Positions 16,930 to 24,566 of a DNA stretch of 33,671 nucleotides are shown here, piece by piece. Both the position numbers and the translations under genes were made by a program. The stretch's first letter is position 1. Each line of letters opens with the position of its first letter. The notes under the pieces were generated by a model. The model did not search any database. It had not been told where the DNA came from and saw nothing but the letters and a program-made list of their open reading frames with translations. Origin of the DNA: Flavobacteriaceae bacterium (GTDB lineage: Bacteria; Bacteroidota; Bacteroidia; Flavobacteriales; Flavobacteriaceae); NCBI GenBank assembly GCA_029248885.1, contig JAQWIL010000031.1:1-33671 (forward strand), given 5' to 3'.

Positions 16930-16949
16930 AAACATCTCGAATAAACGAT

Positions 16950-17049
16950 ATGATAAAAGTGTCCACGCAAGCACGCAAACAAGTAGAGCAGATGATGCAG
17001 TCAGATGGCTATGACATCAGCGATTCGTTTGTGCGTGTGGGGGTCAAAA
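16950..17049 (+). repeat. Direct repeat, right copy, forming the start of intact sufA
   Basis: Partner of 15941-16040. The last 82 bases are identical between copies; the first 18 carry the four synonymous differences. Sequence continues without break into the rest of sufA. Confidence 0.97.
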
Positions 17050-17279
17050 GCGGGGGCTGTTCGGGATTGTCATACGAGTTAAAGTTTGACAATGCACTAG
17101 GAGATGATGATAAGCTATTTCAAGACAACGATGTGCGCATCGTGGTCGATAAAAAAAGTTTTCTCTATCTCGTAGGTACAACCCTAGAATATTCAGGTGG
17201 TCTCAACGGTAAGGGCTTTGTGTTTAACAATCCAAATGCCAATCGCACTTGTGGGTGTGGAGAGAGTTTTTCGCTTTAA
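16950..17279 (+). CDS. sufA: A-type iron-sulfur carrier (HesB/IscA/SufA family)
   Basis: Takes Fe-S clusters from the SufBCD scaffold and passes them to target proteins in the cytoplasm. The 109-residue length is normal, and the three cluster cysteines are present: C37 in SGGCSG and C101/C103 in the terminal CGCGESF. It begins the suf operon, 12 bases before sufB. Codons 1-33 are duplicated 1,009 bases upstream, and its first 18 bases and promoter appear to derive from a different lineage than the rest. The protein is intact. The gene could equally be called iscA-like; I use sufA from operon context. Confidence 0.93.
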   Translation: MIKVSTQARKQVEQMMQSDGYDISDSFVRVGVKSGGCSGLSYELKFDNALGDDDKLFQDNDVRIVVDKKSFLYLVGTTLEYSGGLNGKGFVFNNPNANRTCGCGESFSL

Positions 17280-17291
17280 AACAGGTTTGCT

Positions 17292-18737
17292 ATGGCCTAT
17301 ACAGAAGAAGAATTAAAAAAAGAACTGGAATCCAAAGAGTATGCCTATGGATTCTACACAGACATCGATTCGGATACCTTTCCAGTCGGTCTTAACGAAG
17401 ACGTCGTTCGGGCAATTTCTCAACGCAAAAATGAGCCCGCCTGGATGACCGAATGGCGTTTGGAGGCCTACGAAGCGTGGTGTGCTATGGAAGAGCCAGA
17501 TTGGGCCAACCTGAATTATCCCAAACCAGATTTTCAAGCCATCTCGTATTATTCAGCGCCAAAAACTGCTCCTAAATACAACAGCTTGGACGAGGTAGAT
17601 CCCGAACTGCTCGATACCTTTAAAAAACTCGGTATCCCCATTGAAGAACAAAAGAAACTCTCTGGCGTTGCAGTCGATATCGTGATGGACTCTGTTTCTG
17701 TTGCGACTACTTTTAAAGAAACGCTGGCTGAAAAAGGTATTATTTTCTGTTCGATTTCCGAAGCAATCAAAGAATACCCTGATTTGGTACGCAAGTACAT
17801 TGGAACAGTCGTGCCGCGAAAAGACAATTACTATGCTGCGTTAAACTCTGCGGTCTTTTCCGACGGGTCGTTTTGCTATATCCCCAAAGGGGTGCGCTGC
17901 CCGATGGAACTCTCCACCTATTTCCGTATCAATCAAGCGGGAACAGGGCAGTTTGAGCGTACGCTCGTTATCGCCGATGAAGGCAGTTATGTGAGTTATC
18001 TTGAAGGATGTACCGCGCCTGCACGTGACGAAAATCAATTGCATGCAGCCGTTGTGGAACTCGTAGCCATGGACCATTCCGAAATCAAATACTCCACCGT
18101 TCAAAACTGGTTTCCCGGAGATGCGGAAGGCAAGGGTGGTGTCTTTAATTTTGTGACCAAACGAGGGATTTGCCATAAAAGCGCCAAAATCTCTTGGACA
18201 CAAGTCGAGACGGGCTCAGCAGTGACTTGGAAGTACCCTTCATGTATTCTCAAAGGAGATGATAGCATTGGGGAGTTTTACTCGATTGCTGTCACAAACA
18301 ACCATCAGCAAGCCGATACAGGCACCAAAATGGTGCACTTGGGCAAACGCACAAAAAGCACCATCATTTCGAAAGGGATCTCGGCAGGGACCTCCCAAAA
18401 TAGTTATCGTGGATTGGTCAAAATCAATTCCCGAGCCGATGATGCACGTAACTTTTCGCAATGTGACTCGCTGCTGATGGGCAACAAATGTGGCGCGCAT
18501 ACGTTCCCTTATATAGAAGTCGCAAATAAAAGCGCCCAAATCGAGCACGAAGCCACGACTAGTAAAATTGGAGAAGACCAGATTTTTTATTGCAACCAAC
18601 GTGGTATCGAGACCGAAAAAGCAATCGCTCTAATTGTTAACGGCTTTAGCAAAGATGTTTTAAATAAACTGCCGATGGAATTTGCAGTGGAAGCGCAAAA
18701 ACTACTCGAAATTTCACTTGAAGGTTCTGTTGGATAA
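17292..18737 (+). CDS. sufB: Fe-S cluster scaffold subunit SufB
   Basis: Core subunit of the SufBC2D complex on which Fe-S clusters are assembled with sulfur from SufS/SufE. At 481 residues it has the full family length. Typical blocks are present, including [26 protein letters not shown] near 235, the [20 protein letters not shown] block, [19 protein letters not shown], and the terminal [16 protein letters not shown] with the EISLEGSVG tail. Followed 13 bases later by a lipoprotein gene rather than directly by sufC. Confidence 0.97.
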   Translation: MAYTEEELKKELESKEYAYGFYTDIDSDTFPVGLNEDVVRAISQRKNEPAWMTEWRLEAYEAWCAMEEPDWANLNYPKPDFQAISYYSAPKTAPKYNSLDEVDPELLDTFKKLGIPIEEQKKLSGVAVDIVMDSVSVATTFKETLAEKGIIFCSISEAIKEYPDLVRKYIGTVVPRKDNYYAALNSAVFSDGSFCYIPKGVRCPMELSTYFRINQAGTGQFERTLVIADEGSYVSYLEGCTAPARDENQLHAAVVELVAMDHSEIKYSTVQNWFPGDAEGKGGVFNFVTKRGICHKSAKISWTQVETGSAVTWKYPSCILKGDDSIGEFYSIAVTNNHQQADTGTKMVHLGKRTKSTIISKGISAGTSQNSYRGLVKINSRADDARNFSQCDSLLMGNKCGAHTFPYIEVANKSAQIEHEATTSKIGEDQIFYCNQRGIETEKAIALIVNGFSKDVLNKLPMEFAVEAQKLLEISLEGSVG

Positions 18738-18750
18738 AAATCATAATCAA

Positions 18751-19110
18751 ATGAAATATTACCTACCACTTATTGCCTTATTGTTATTTGTCACAGCATG
18801 TACAACACAACCCAAACCACAAGCCGAAAGCCTATCTGGCGAGTTTTTGTTTTATGACAATGCCGCTGTCCTGAATACCGGCAGTGAAATTTATGGTGTT
18901 GTTGTAGATGACAAACTCCACGAATTACACGCCCAAGCACTCACCGTGCAAAAAGATAGTTTTGATATGGTGCAAGTCTATATCAAAGGGGTCATATCCG
19001 AAAACCCCAACGAAGAAGGCTGGCCACAAGTTGTTAACGTAAAGGAAATTGACTCTGTAGCGCCATCCGCACCATTAACCAATCAAATGATCGAAATTCG
19101 AACTGAATAA
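18751..19110 (+). CDS. Small lipoprotein embedded in the suf operon, resembling the NlpE C-terminal OB domain
   Basis: A 119-residue protein with a lipoprotein signal peptide ending in VTAC (C17) and a short mature domain of about 95 residues. I start at MKYYLP because that Met begins the signal peptide; the frame is open upstream only within sufB. The core (GEFLFYDNAAVL, GSEIYGVVVDDKLHEL, VQVYIKGVISENPNEEGWPQVVNVKEI) is reminiscent of the NlpE C-terminal OB fold (GxFxYxxDAAxF ... MEG.P...V). That link is by memory of the pattern and needs a profile search. It lies 13 bases after sufB and one base before sufC, so it is co-transcribed with them. A function in Fe-S assembly is unproven and odd for a predicted envelope protein. 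Confidence 0.75.
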   Translation: MKYYLPLIALLLFVTACTTQPKPQAESLSGEFLFYDNAAVLNTGSEIYGVVVDDKLHELHAQALTVQKDSFDMVQVYIKGVISENPNEEGWPQVVNVKEIDSVAPSAPLTNQMIEIRTE

Positions 19111-19111
19111 T

Positions 19112-19858
19112 ATGCTGAGTATAGACAACCTCCACGCCCAAGTTGAAGGGAAAGGAATTTTAAAAGGGATTAATCTCGATATCAAACCAGGTGAGGTTCA
19201 TGCGATTATGGGTCCTAACGGCTCGGGAAAAAGTACACTTTCCACAGTGATTGCAGGACATGAGGACTACGAAGTTACCAAAGGAAGTCTTCTCTATCAA
19301 GGGGCAGATATCAGTGATTTGAGCGCTGATGAGCGTGCCCATTTGGGCATCTTTTTGTCGTTTCAATATCCTATAGAAATCCCTGGGGTTACGGTCACGA
19401 ATTTTATCAAAACTGCCATCAACGAAACGCGCAAGGGACAAGGGCTTGAGGAAATGCCCGCCAATGTGATGCTGAAAAAAATCAAAGAAAAAGCAAAGTT
19501 GCTTTCGATCGATACTCAATTTTTATCGCGATCGCTCAATGAGGGCTTTTCGGGTGGAGAGAAAAAGCGAAACGAAATTTTTCAAATGGCAATGCTCGAG
19601 CCCAAACTTGCAATTTTGGATGAGACAGATTCGGGACTCGATATCGACGCCATGCGCATAGTCGCTAATGGGGTCAATAGTCTCCGCAATCAGAATAATG
19701 CTATTCTTGTGATCACGCACTACCAACGCCTGTTGGACTATATCGTGCCTGATTTTGTGCACGTGCTTCACGAGGGTAAAATTGTAAAGTCTGGCGGTAA
19801 AGAACTCGCACTTGAGCTTGAAGAAAAAGGATACGATTGGATCAAACAAGCGATATAA
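19112..19858 (+). CDS. sufC: Fe-S assembly ATPase SufC
   Basis: ABC-type ATPase that powers the SufBC2D scaffold; soluble, not a transporter. In 248 residues it has Walker A GPNGSGKST at 34-42, the SufC-type signature FSGGEKKR at 146-153 and Walker B LAILDETDSGLD at 166-177, where SufC has DETDSGLD. The stop overlaps the sufD start (TAATG), implying translational coupling. Confidence 0.97.
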   Translation: MLSIDNLHAQVEGKGILKGINLDIKPGEVHAIMGPNGSGKSTLSTVIAGHEDYEVTKGSLLYQGADISDLSADERAHLGIFLSFQYPIEIPGVTVTNFIKTAINETRKGQGLEEMPANVMLKKIKEKAKLLSIDTQFLSRSLNEGFSGGEKKRNEIFQMAMLEPKLAILDETDSGLDIDAMRIVANGVNSLRNQNNAILVITHYQRLLDYIVPDFVHVLHEGKIVKSGGKELALELEEKGYDWIKQAI

Positions 19859-21174
19859 TGGATTTACAAGAAAAGCTTGTTGCTTCCTATATGGCGCAGA
19901 CGTCTGCAACCGCAGAACCTTCTGGGCTTGCTAAAATTCGGTCGGCTGCGATTGAAACTTTTGAGCAACAAGGGTTTCCAACCAAAAAAATGGAGGAGTG
20001 GAAATACACCCCGCTTAACAAATTGGTCAAAACAGATTATACCGTTTTTCCAAAAAAATCAAAAAACCTTACCCTTGACGAGGTTCAAAATTATATCCTT
20101 CACGACGTTGACACCTTTAAAATTGTGTTTGTCGACGGGGTATATAGTTCTTTTCTCTCCGAAACCACTCACGAGGGGATGGATGTATGCTTGCTCTCGG
20201 CGGCATTGAGTCAGGCCAAATACCGAAAGGTAATTGAAAAGTATTTTGACACTGTTGCCGATTCGGAAGACTCTTTTACCGCTTTGAATACGGCCTTTGG
20301 TCGGGAAGGTGCCTTTGTGCATATACCAAAGAAGAAAAGAGTTGAAAAACCGATTCAAATCATTCATTTCTCAACTGGCGTTAATCAGAACTTGATGCTA
20401 CAACCCCGCAATTTGATTGTGGTGGAAGCCCAAAGCGAAGTGCAAATCATTGAACGCCACCAAAGCTTGACCGATACCCCCGTGTTGACCAATGTGGTGA
20501 CCGAAATTTTTACCCACAAAGGCGCGCAAGTCGATTACTACAAAATTCAAAACGATCATGAGGAAGCGTCTTTGGTCGATAGCACCTATATCCACCAAGA
20601 AAAGCACTCGCATGCCAAAGTGCATACCTTTTCGTTTGGGGGTCAATTTATTCGCAACAACCTCCACTTTTATCACAAAGATCAAGCGATTCAGTCCACC
20701 ATGAAAGGCATTACCCTCGTGGAAGGCAAGCAATTGGTCGATCATCACACCCTGGTGCATCATGCCCATCCCAACTCAGAAAGTCATCAAGAGTATAAAG
20801 GCATCTATAACGGGCAATCGACAGGGGTGTTCAACGGCAAAATCGTGGTGGAACAAGAAGCGCAAAAGACCAATGCGTTTCAACAAAACAACAATATCTT
20901 GATGAGCGATAAAGCGACCATCAACACCAAGCCGCAACTCGAAATCTTTGCTGATGATGTGCGTTGTAGCCATGGTTGTACAATTGGTCAGCTCGACGAA
21001 ACCGCTCTGTTTTATCTGCAAACAAGAGGCATTCCCAAAAAAGAAGCACGGGCACTACTCACCTATGCCTTTGCAAATAACGTTTTGGCAAGTGTCAATA
21101 TCCCTGCGGTCAAAACCAGAATCAATGCCCTAATCGCAAAAAAATTGGGTGTTAACCTCGGTTTTAACCTATAA
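19858..21174 (+). CDS. sufD: Fe-S cluster assembly subunit SufD
   Basis: Partner of SufB in the SufBC2D scaffold, needed for iron entry. The 438-residue protein starts at MDLQEK, whose ATG overlaps the sufC stop by one base; the longer frame has no independent support. Characteristic features are MEEWKYTPL near 44, and the C-terminal block KPQLEIFADDVRCSHGCTIGQLDETALFYLQTRGI with the conserved DDV.CSHG motif and its cysteines. Two bases separate it from sufS. Confidence 0.95.
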   Translation: MDLQEKLVASYMAQTSATAEPSGLAKIRSAAIETFEQQGFPTKKMEEWKYTPLNKLVKTDYTVFPKKSKNLTLDEVQNYILHDVDTFKIVFVDGVYSSFLSETTHEGMDVCLLSAALSQAKYRKVIEKYFDTVADSEDSFTALNTAFGREGAFVHIPKKKRVEKPIQIIHFSTGVNQNLMLQPRNLIVVEAQSEVQIIERHQSLTDTPVLTNVVTEIFTHKGAQVDYYKIQNDHEEASLVDSTYIHQEKHSHAKVHTFSFGGQFIRNNLHFYHKDQAIQSTMKGITLVEGKQLVDHHTLVHHAHPNSESHQEYKGIYNGQSTGVFNGKIVVEQEAQKTNAFQQNNNILMSDKATINTKPQLEIFADDVRCSHGCTIGQLDETALFYLQTRGIPKKEARALLTYAFANNVLASVNIPAVKTRINALIAKKLGVNLGFNL

Positions 21175-21176
21175 AT

Positions 21177-22394
21177 ATGGAATTAGATCTAACCACGATA
21201 CGGGCCGATTTTCCCATTCTATCACGAAAAGTAAATGGGCAAGACTTGGTGTATCTAGATAATGCCGCCACCTCGCAAACGCCAACCCAAGTGATTGATG
21301 TGATTGCTGATTATTACCAAAGCTATAACGCTAATATCCATCGTGGCGTCCACAGTTTGAGTCAAGAAGCGACTGACAAGTTTGAGCACGCACGGCAGAC
21401 CATACAAGCTCATTTCAATATTGAAAACGCTCATGAAGTAATTTTTACGTCTGGAACGACGCATAGCATCAATTTGGTTGCCTTTGGGTTTGGTACGCTT
21501 TTAGACCCCGGCGACGAGGTCATTGTTTCCGCCCTAGAACACCACGCCAACATTGTGCCGTGGCAAATGATGTGTGAGCGCAGTGGCGCAATTCTTCGCG
21601 TGATTCCAATGACCGATGAGGGAACACTGAATATGCATGCCTACAACGAACTTCTACACATGAAAACCAAGTTGGTGTTTGTCAATCACGTGTCCAACGC
21701 ACTGGGAACGATCAACCCAATTCAAGAGATTATCGATAAAGCACACAAAGTGGGTGCTGCTGTTCTGATTGATGGCGCACAGGCCTGTGGACATATCAAG
21801 CCCGATCTCAAAAAACTCGATGCCGATTTCTACACCGTTTCGGCGCATAAACTCTGTGGCCCGACAGGGATCGGCATACTTTATGGCAAAGAAAAATGGC
21901 TCAACAAACTGCCTCCCTATCAAGGCGGTGGTGAAATGATCGACGAAGTAACGTTTGAGAAAACTACTTATGCAGATTTGCCGCATAAGTTTGAGGCAGG
22001 CACACCCAATATCTGCGGAGGAATTGCCTTTGGCGCAGCACTAGACTATATGAATGACATCGGTTTTGAAGCGATTGGAAACTATGAAGATGAACTTCTT
22101 CAATATGCCACTGAAAAGCTCACCCAAATTGATGGTCTTCGGATTTATGGAAATAGCATACGCAAAACTGCTGTAATTTCATTCAATGTCGATTCGATTC
22201 ACCCCTATGATGTTGGCACCCTACTCGACAAAATGGGCATTGCTGTGCGAACCGGCCATCACTGCGCCCAACCGATTATGGATTACTACAAAATTCCAGG
22301 TACCATACGCGCTTCCTTTGCGTTTTACAACACCAGAGAAGAAGTGGATATTTTTGTCAACGCTGTACAACGAGCAGTTGCTATGTTGCGCTAA
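21177..22394 (+). CDS. sufS: Cysteine desulfurase, SufS type
   Basis: PLP enzyme that takes sulfur from cysteine and holds it as a persulfide for transfer to SufE. The 405-residue group II desulfurase shows H122 in EHHANIVPW, the PLP lysine K225 in SAHKLCGPTG, and the catalytic C363 in RTGHHCAQP. It sits between sufD and sufE in the operon. Confidence 0.97.
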   Translation: MELDLTTIRADFPILSRKVNGQDLVYLDNAATSQTPTQVIDVIADYYQSYNANIHRGVHSLSQEATDKFEHARQTIQAHFNIENAHEVIFTSGTTHSINLVAFGFGTLLDPGDEVIVSALEHHANIVPWQMMCERSGAILRVIPMTDEGTLNMHAYNELLHMKTKLVFVNHVSNALGTINPIQEIIDKAHKVGAAVLIDGAQACGHIKPDLKKLDADFYTVSAHKLCGPTGIGILYGKEKWLNKLPPYQGGGEMIDEVTFEKTTYADLPHKFEAGTPNICGGIAFGAALDYMNDIGFEAIGNYEDELLQYATEKLTQIDGLRIYGNSIRKTAVISFNVDSIHPYDVGTLLDKMGIAVRTGHHCAQPIMDYYKIPGTIRASFAFYNTREEVDIFVNAVQRAVAMLR

Positions 22395-22410
22395 TTTGTA
22401 TTTTTGACAT

Positions 22411-22833
22411 ATGACCGTAGAGCAAGTACAAGACGAAATCATAGACGAGTTTTCACTCTTTGACGACTGGATGCAACGCTATGAGTATATGATCGATTTG
22501 GGAAAGTCACTCCCCCTAATCAATGCAAAGCATAAAACAGAAAACAACATCATCAAAGGCTGCCAAAGCAAGGTGTGGGTACATGCGGATATGATTGACG
22601 AAAAAGTGGTTTTTACAGCTGATAGTGATGCGATTATTACAAAAGGGATTATCGCCATATTAATTCGGACATTTTCCAATCAACGCCCACAAGATATTTT
22701 AGATGCGAATACCGATTTTATCGACAAAATTGGGCTGAAAGAGCATCTCTCCCCGACCAGAGCCAATGGCTTGGTGTCGATGATTAAACAACTCAAACTA
22801 TATGCCTTGGCGTATCAAACACAACTCAACTGA
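22411..22833 (+). CDS. sufE: Sulfur acceptor and activator SufE
   Basis: Accepts persulfide sulfur from SufS and delivers it to SufB. The 140-residue protein has the acceptor cysteine C51 in the family motif IIKGCQSKVWV. Sixteen bases follow sufS; its TGA overlaps the start of the next gene (TGATG). Confidence 0.95.
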   Translation: MTVEQVQDEIIDEFSLFDDWMQRYEYMIDLGKSLPLINAKHKTENNIIKGCQSKVWVHADMIDEKVVFTADSDAIITKGIIAILIRTFSNQRPQDILDANTDFIDKIGLKEHLSPTRANGLVSMIKQLKLYALAYQTQLN

Positions 22834-23144
22834 TGGAAGGACAAGAACTTGGAGATAAAATTGTGGGCGTACTCAAAACGATATATGATCCCGAAATTCC
22901 TGTGGATATCTACGAACTCGGGCTGATTTATGATGTTTTTGTCAATGAAGATCAAGATGTGAAAGTGTTGATGACACTAACCACGCCCAACTGTCCTGTA
23001 GCAGACTCGCTACCACAAGAAGTCAAGGACAAAGTACAATCTCTCGATGAGGTAAATGAAGCCGAAGTGGAGCTTACCTTTGATCCGCCATGGACGCGCG
23101 ATTTGATGAGTGAAGAAGCTAAACTCGAACTCGGATTTTTATAA
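22833..23144 (+). CDS. SufT-like MIP18 (DUF59/PaaD) family Fe-S assembly protein
   Basis: A 103-residue MIP18-domain protein, a family that helps mature Fe-S proteins. The usual blocks are seen: TIYDPEIPVDIYELGLIYDV near 16-35, LTTPNCPVADSLPQEV with its conserved cysteine near 53, and TFDPPWTRDLMSEEAKLELGFL at the end. Start overlaps the sufE stop. SufT is the likely name, but the same domain occurs in PaaD and in cluster carriers, so I leave the symbol empty. Confidence 0.9.
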   Translation: MEGQELGDKIVGVLKTIYDPEIPVDIYELGLIYDVFVNEDQDVKVLMTLTTPNCPVADSLPQEVKDKVQSLDEVNEAEVELTFDPPWTRDLMSEEAKLELGFL

Positions 23145-23145
23145 G

Positions 23146-23643
23146 ATGAGCATCGTAAACCGCGTCGCTGAAAGCGGTCTGATCCAATTTGATCCCGCTA
23201 CCCTAGTCAAAGATATGGCGGTGTCTGTGGTGACCCTATCGGACTTTCTTCATGAAGAGCCCATTTTACGGGAAAAATCCTTTCGTCAAGCTATGGCTGC
23301 CCATGACTGGACAAACTACACTGGTCAGTATGTGGCTATACAAATCGACCAAGAGACATTGGTACCTCAATGGGCCGCTATGCTGCTTACAAGTTGCTTA
23401 CAACCATATGCCTTGGGGATTTGTTTGGGAAATCAAGCCGATGCTTTGCATATGGCTTATGAATCGGCTTTGGCAAAGCTCAAAGTTGAGGAATACACTC
23501 AAAAAAATATTATCATCAAAGGATGTAGCGATGGGTCGGTACCCGATTGGGTTTATGTTCGGCTGATGGAAGTATTGCAACCCCACGCTAACCGAATCGC
23601 TTATGGAGAGGCATGCTCATCTGTACCTTTGTATAAACGATAG
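23146..23643 (+). CDS. DUF2480 family protein, last gene of the suf cluster
   Basis: A 165-residue cytoplasmic-looking protein without signal peptide or membrane segment. I start at MSIVNRVAESG, one base after the preceding stop; the twelve residues further upstream are in the end of the SufT-like gene. I recognise it as the Bacteroidetes DUF2480 family (FDPATLVKDMAVSVVTLSDFL, REKSFRQAMAAHDWTNY, VPQWAAMLL, KGCSDGSVPDWVYVRLMEVLQPHANRIAYGEACSSVPLYKR). Function unknown. Its place at the end of the suf cluster suggests a link to Fe-S assembly, and the KGCSDGSVP cysteine and the CSSVPLYKR tail are worth noting. Confidence 0.85.
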   Translation: MSIVNRVAESGLIQFDPATLVKDMAVSVVTLSDFLHEEPILREKSFRQAMAAHDWTNYTGQYVAIQIDQETLVPQWAAMLLTSCLQPYALGICLGNQADALHMAYESALAKLKVEEYTQKNIIIKGCSDGSVPDWVYVRLMEVLQPHANRIAYGEACSSVPLYKR

Positions 23644-23658
23644 CTTTTCATAATTTTG
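23628..23658 (+). promoter_or_regulatory. Perfect-consensus Bacteroidetes promoter of the DUF3078 gene
   Basis: TTTG at 23628-23631, a 19-base spacer, and TAATTTTG at 23651-23658: an exact match to TTTG-N19-TAnnTTTG. It begins inside the end of the DUF2480 gene and lies 17 bases before the TTG start of the next gene, so that gene has independent transcription. Confidence 0.8.
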
Positions 23659-23675
23659 CAAGAAATTAACCTGCT

Positions 23676-24566
23676 TTGAAAAGAACACCCATTGTACTGC
23701 TCTGTTTAGGATTGATTTCGTTGCATGGGCAGGAGCCTGACCTCCAAACAAAAGATCCTGTAGGTGGCCTATGGTCCTATTCTGGAAAAGCGAGTTTGTT
23801 GTTTAATCAAGCGGCTTTTAATCAATGGGCTTCTGGTGGGGTCAATAATGTGTCGCTTGGATTTACTGTCGATTACGAAATTCATTACAAAGAAAATGGC
23901 TGGTCATGGGATACCAAAAGCTCAGGATCTTATGGGCTGAGCTATATCGAAGGTGATAAATTCCTAAAGAAAACCAATGATCGTTTGGAGATTAACTCTC
24001 TATTGGGAAAGGAGTTTTCAAACACTTGGAGCTATTCAACAATTTTGAATTTCAAATCTCAAATTGCTCGTGGCTATCGATTTGGAACGGATGAAGCAGG
24101 GGAAGAAACCCGCAATCTGCGGACGCATTTTTTCTCGCCTGCTTATCTACAGTTTGGGGTGGGATTGTATTGGAAAAAGTCGACTGATTTGTGGCTGAAT
24201 ATCGCTCCTTTTACCCAGCGAATCACCTTTGTGAGTCGACAGTTTACGCAAGATTTGGCAGACGACAAGGCCTATTTTGGGGTATCGAAAGGGAGCAATC
24301 ACCTCTTTGAATTGGGAGCTTCTATAACAGGGGTTTACAAGTTTGAAGCGGTAGAAAATGTATTTATTGAAAACCGGTTGGCACTCTATACCGACTATTT
24401 GGGAGAGCCAGAAAACATCGATTTTGACTACTCTCTAACTGCCACTATGAAAGTCAATGCGTTCATCAGCACCCAGTTGGAAATCCAGTTGGTCTATGAT
24501 GACAATGCCGTTCAAGCCCTACAAAGTCGTGAAGTCTTTGGCGTAGGTGTGAGTTTGACACTTTAA
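23676..24566 (+). CDS. DUF3078 family exported protein with a probable TTG start
   Basis: A 296-residue protein with a signal peptide (KRTPIVLLCLGLISLHGQ). The only start that keeps this signal peptide is TTG at 23676; no ATG occurs between the preceding in-frame stop and the mature region. The mature part, from WSYSGKASLLFNQAAFNQWASGGVNNVSLG onward, matches the DUF3078 family of Bacteroidetes, probably an outer-membrane barrel with many alternating strands and a final VGVSLTL. Function is unknown. It shares a TTAA stop with the convergent hflX gene. Confidence 0.85.
   Translation: MKRTPIVLLCLGLISLHGQEPDLQTKDPVGGLWSYSGKASLLFNQAAFNQWASGGVNNVSLGFTVDYEIHYKENGWSWDTKSSGSYGLSYIEGDKFLKKTNDRLEINSLLGKEFSNTWSYSTILNFKSQIARGYRFGTDEAGEETRNLRTHFFSPAYLQFGVGLYWKKSTDLWLNIAPFTQRITFVSRQFTQDLADDKAYFGVSKGSNHLFELGASITGVYKFEAVENVFIENRLALYTDYLGEPENIDFDYSLTATMKVNAFISTQLEIQLVYDDNAVQALQSREVFGVGVSLTL

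Larger units (their letters stand above)
16041..16949. mobile_element. Putative cassette inserted in sufA, carrying a T9SS secreted-protein gene
   Basis: The 909 bases between the two copies of the sufA start. It is visibly more AT-rich than the genes around it. It holds one leftward gene whose stop codon lies six bases inside the left junction, a 217-base AT-rich leader, and a promoter-like region that now drives the intact sufA. No transposase, integrase, terminal inverted repeat or short target duplication is visible. The mobile nature is inferred from the repeat layout alone; a segmental recombination with DNA of a relative is an equally serious explanation. Confidence 0.5.

Noticed and set aside
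16872..16948. TCGTTTA at 16872-16878 and TAAACGA at 16942-16948 as possible inverted ends of the insert.
   Set aside because: Only seven bases, far apart and not at the junctions; likely chance in AT-rich sequence.
16041..16949. Classical insertion sequence or transposon as the explanation for the insert.
   Set aside because: No transposase frame, no terminal inverted repeats and a 100-bp rather than 2-14-bp flanking duplication.
16725..16982. An 85-codon minus-strand frame across the sufA leader and start.
   Set aside because: It overlaps the T9SS gene start and the sufA start in antisense, and its product is a mixture of low-complexity and antisense residues.
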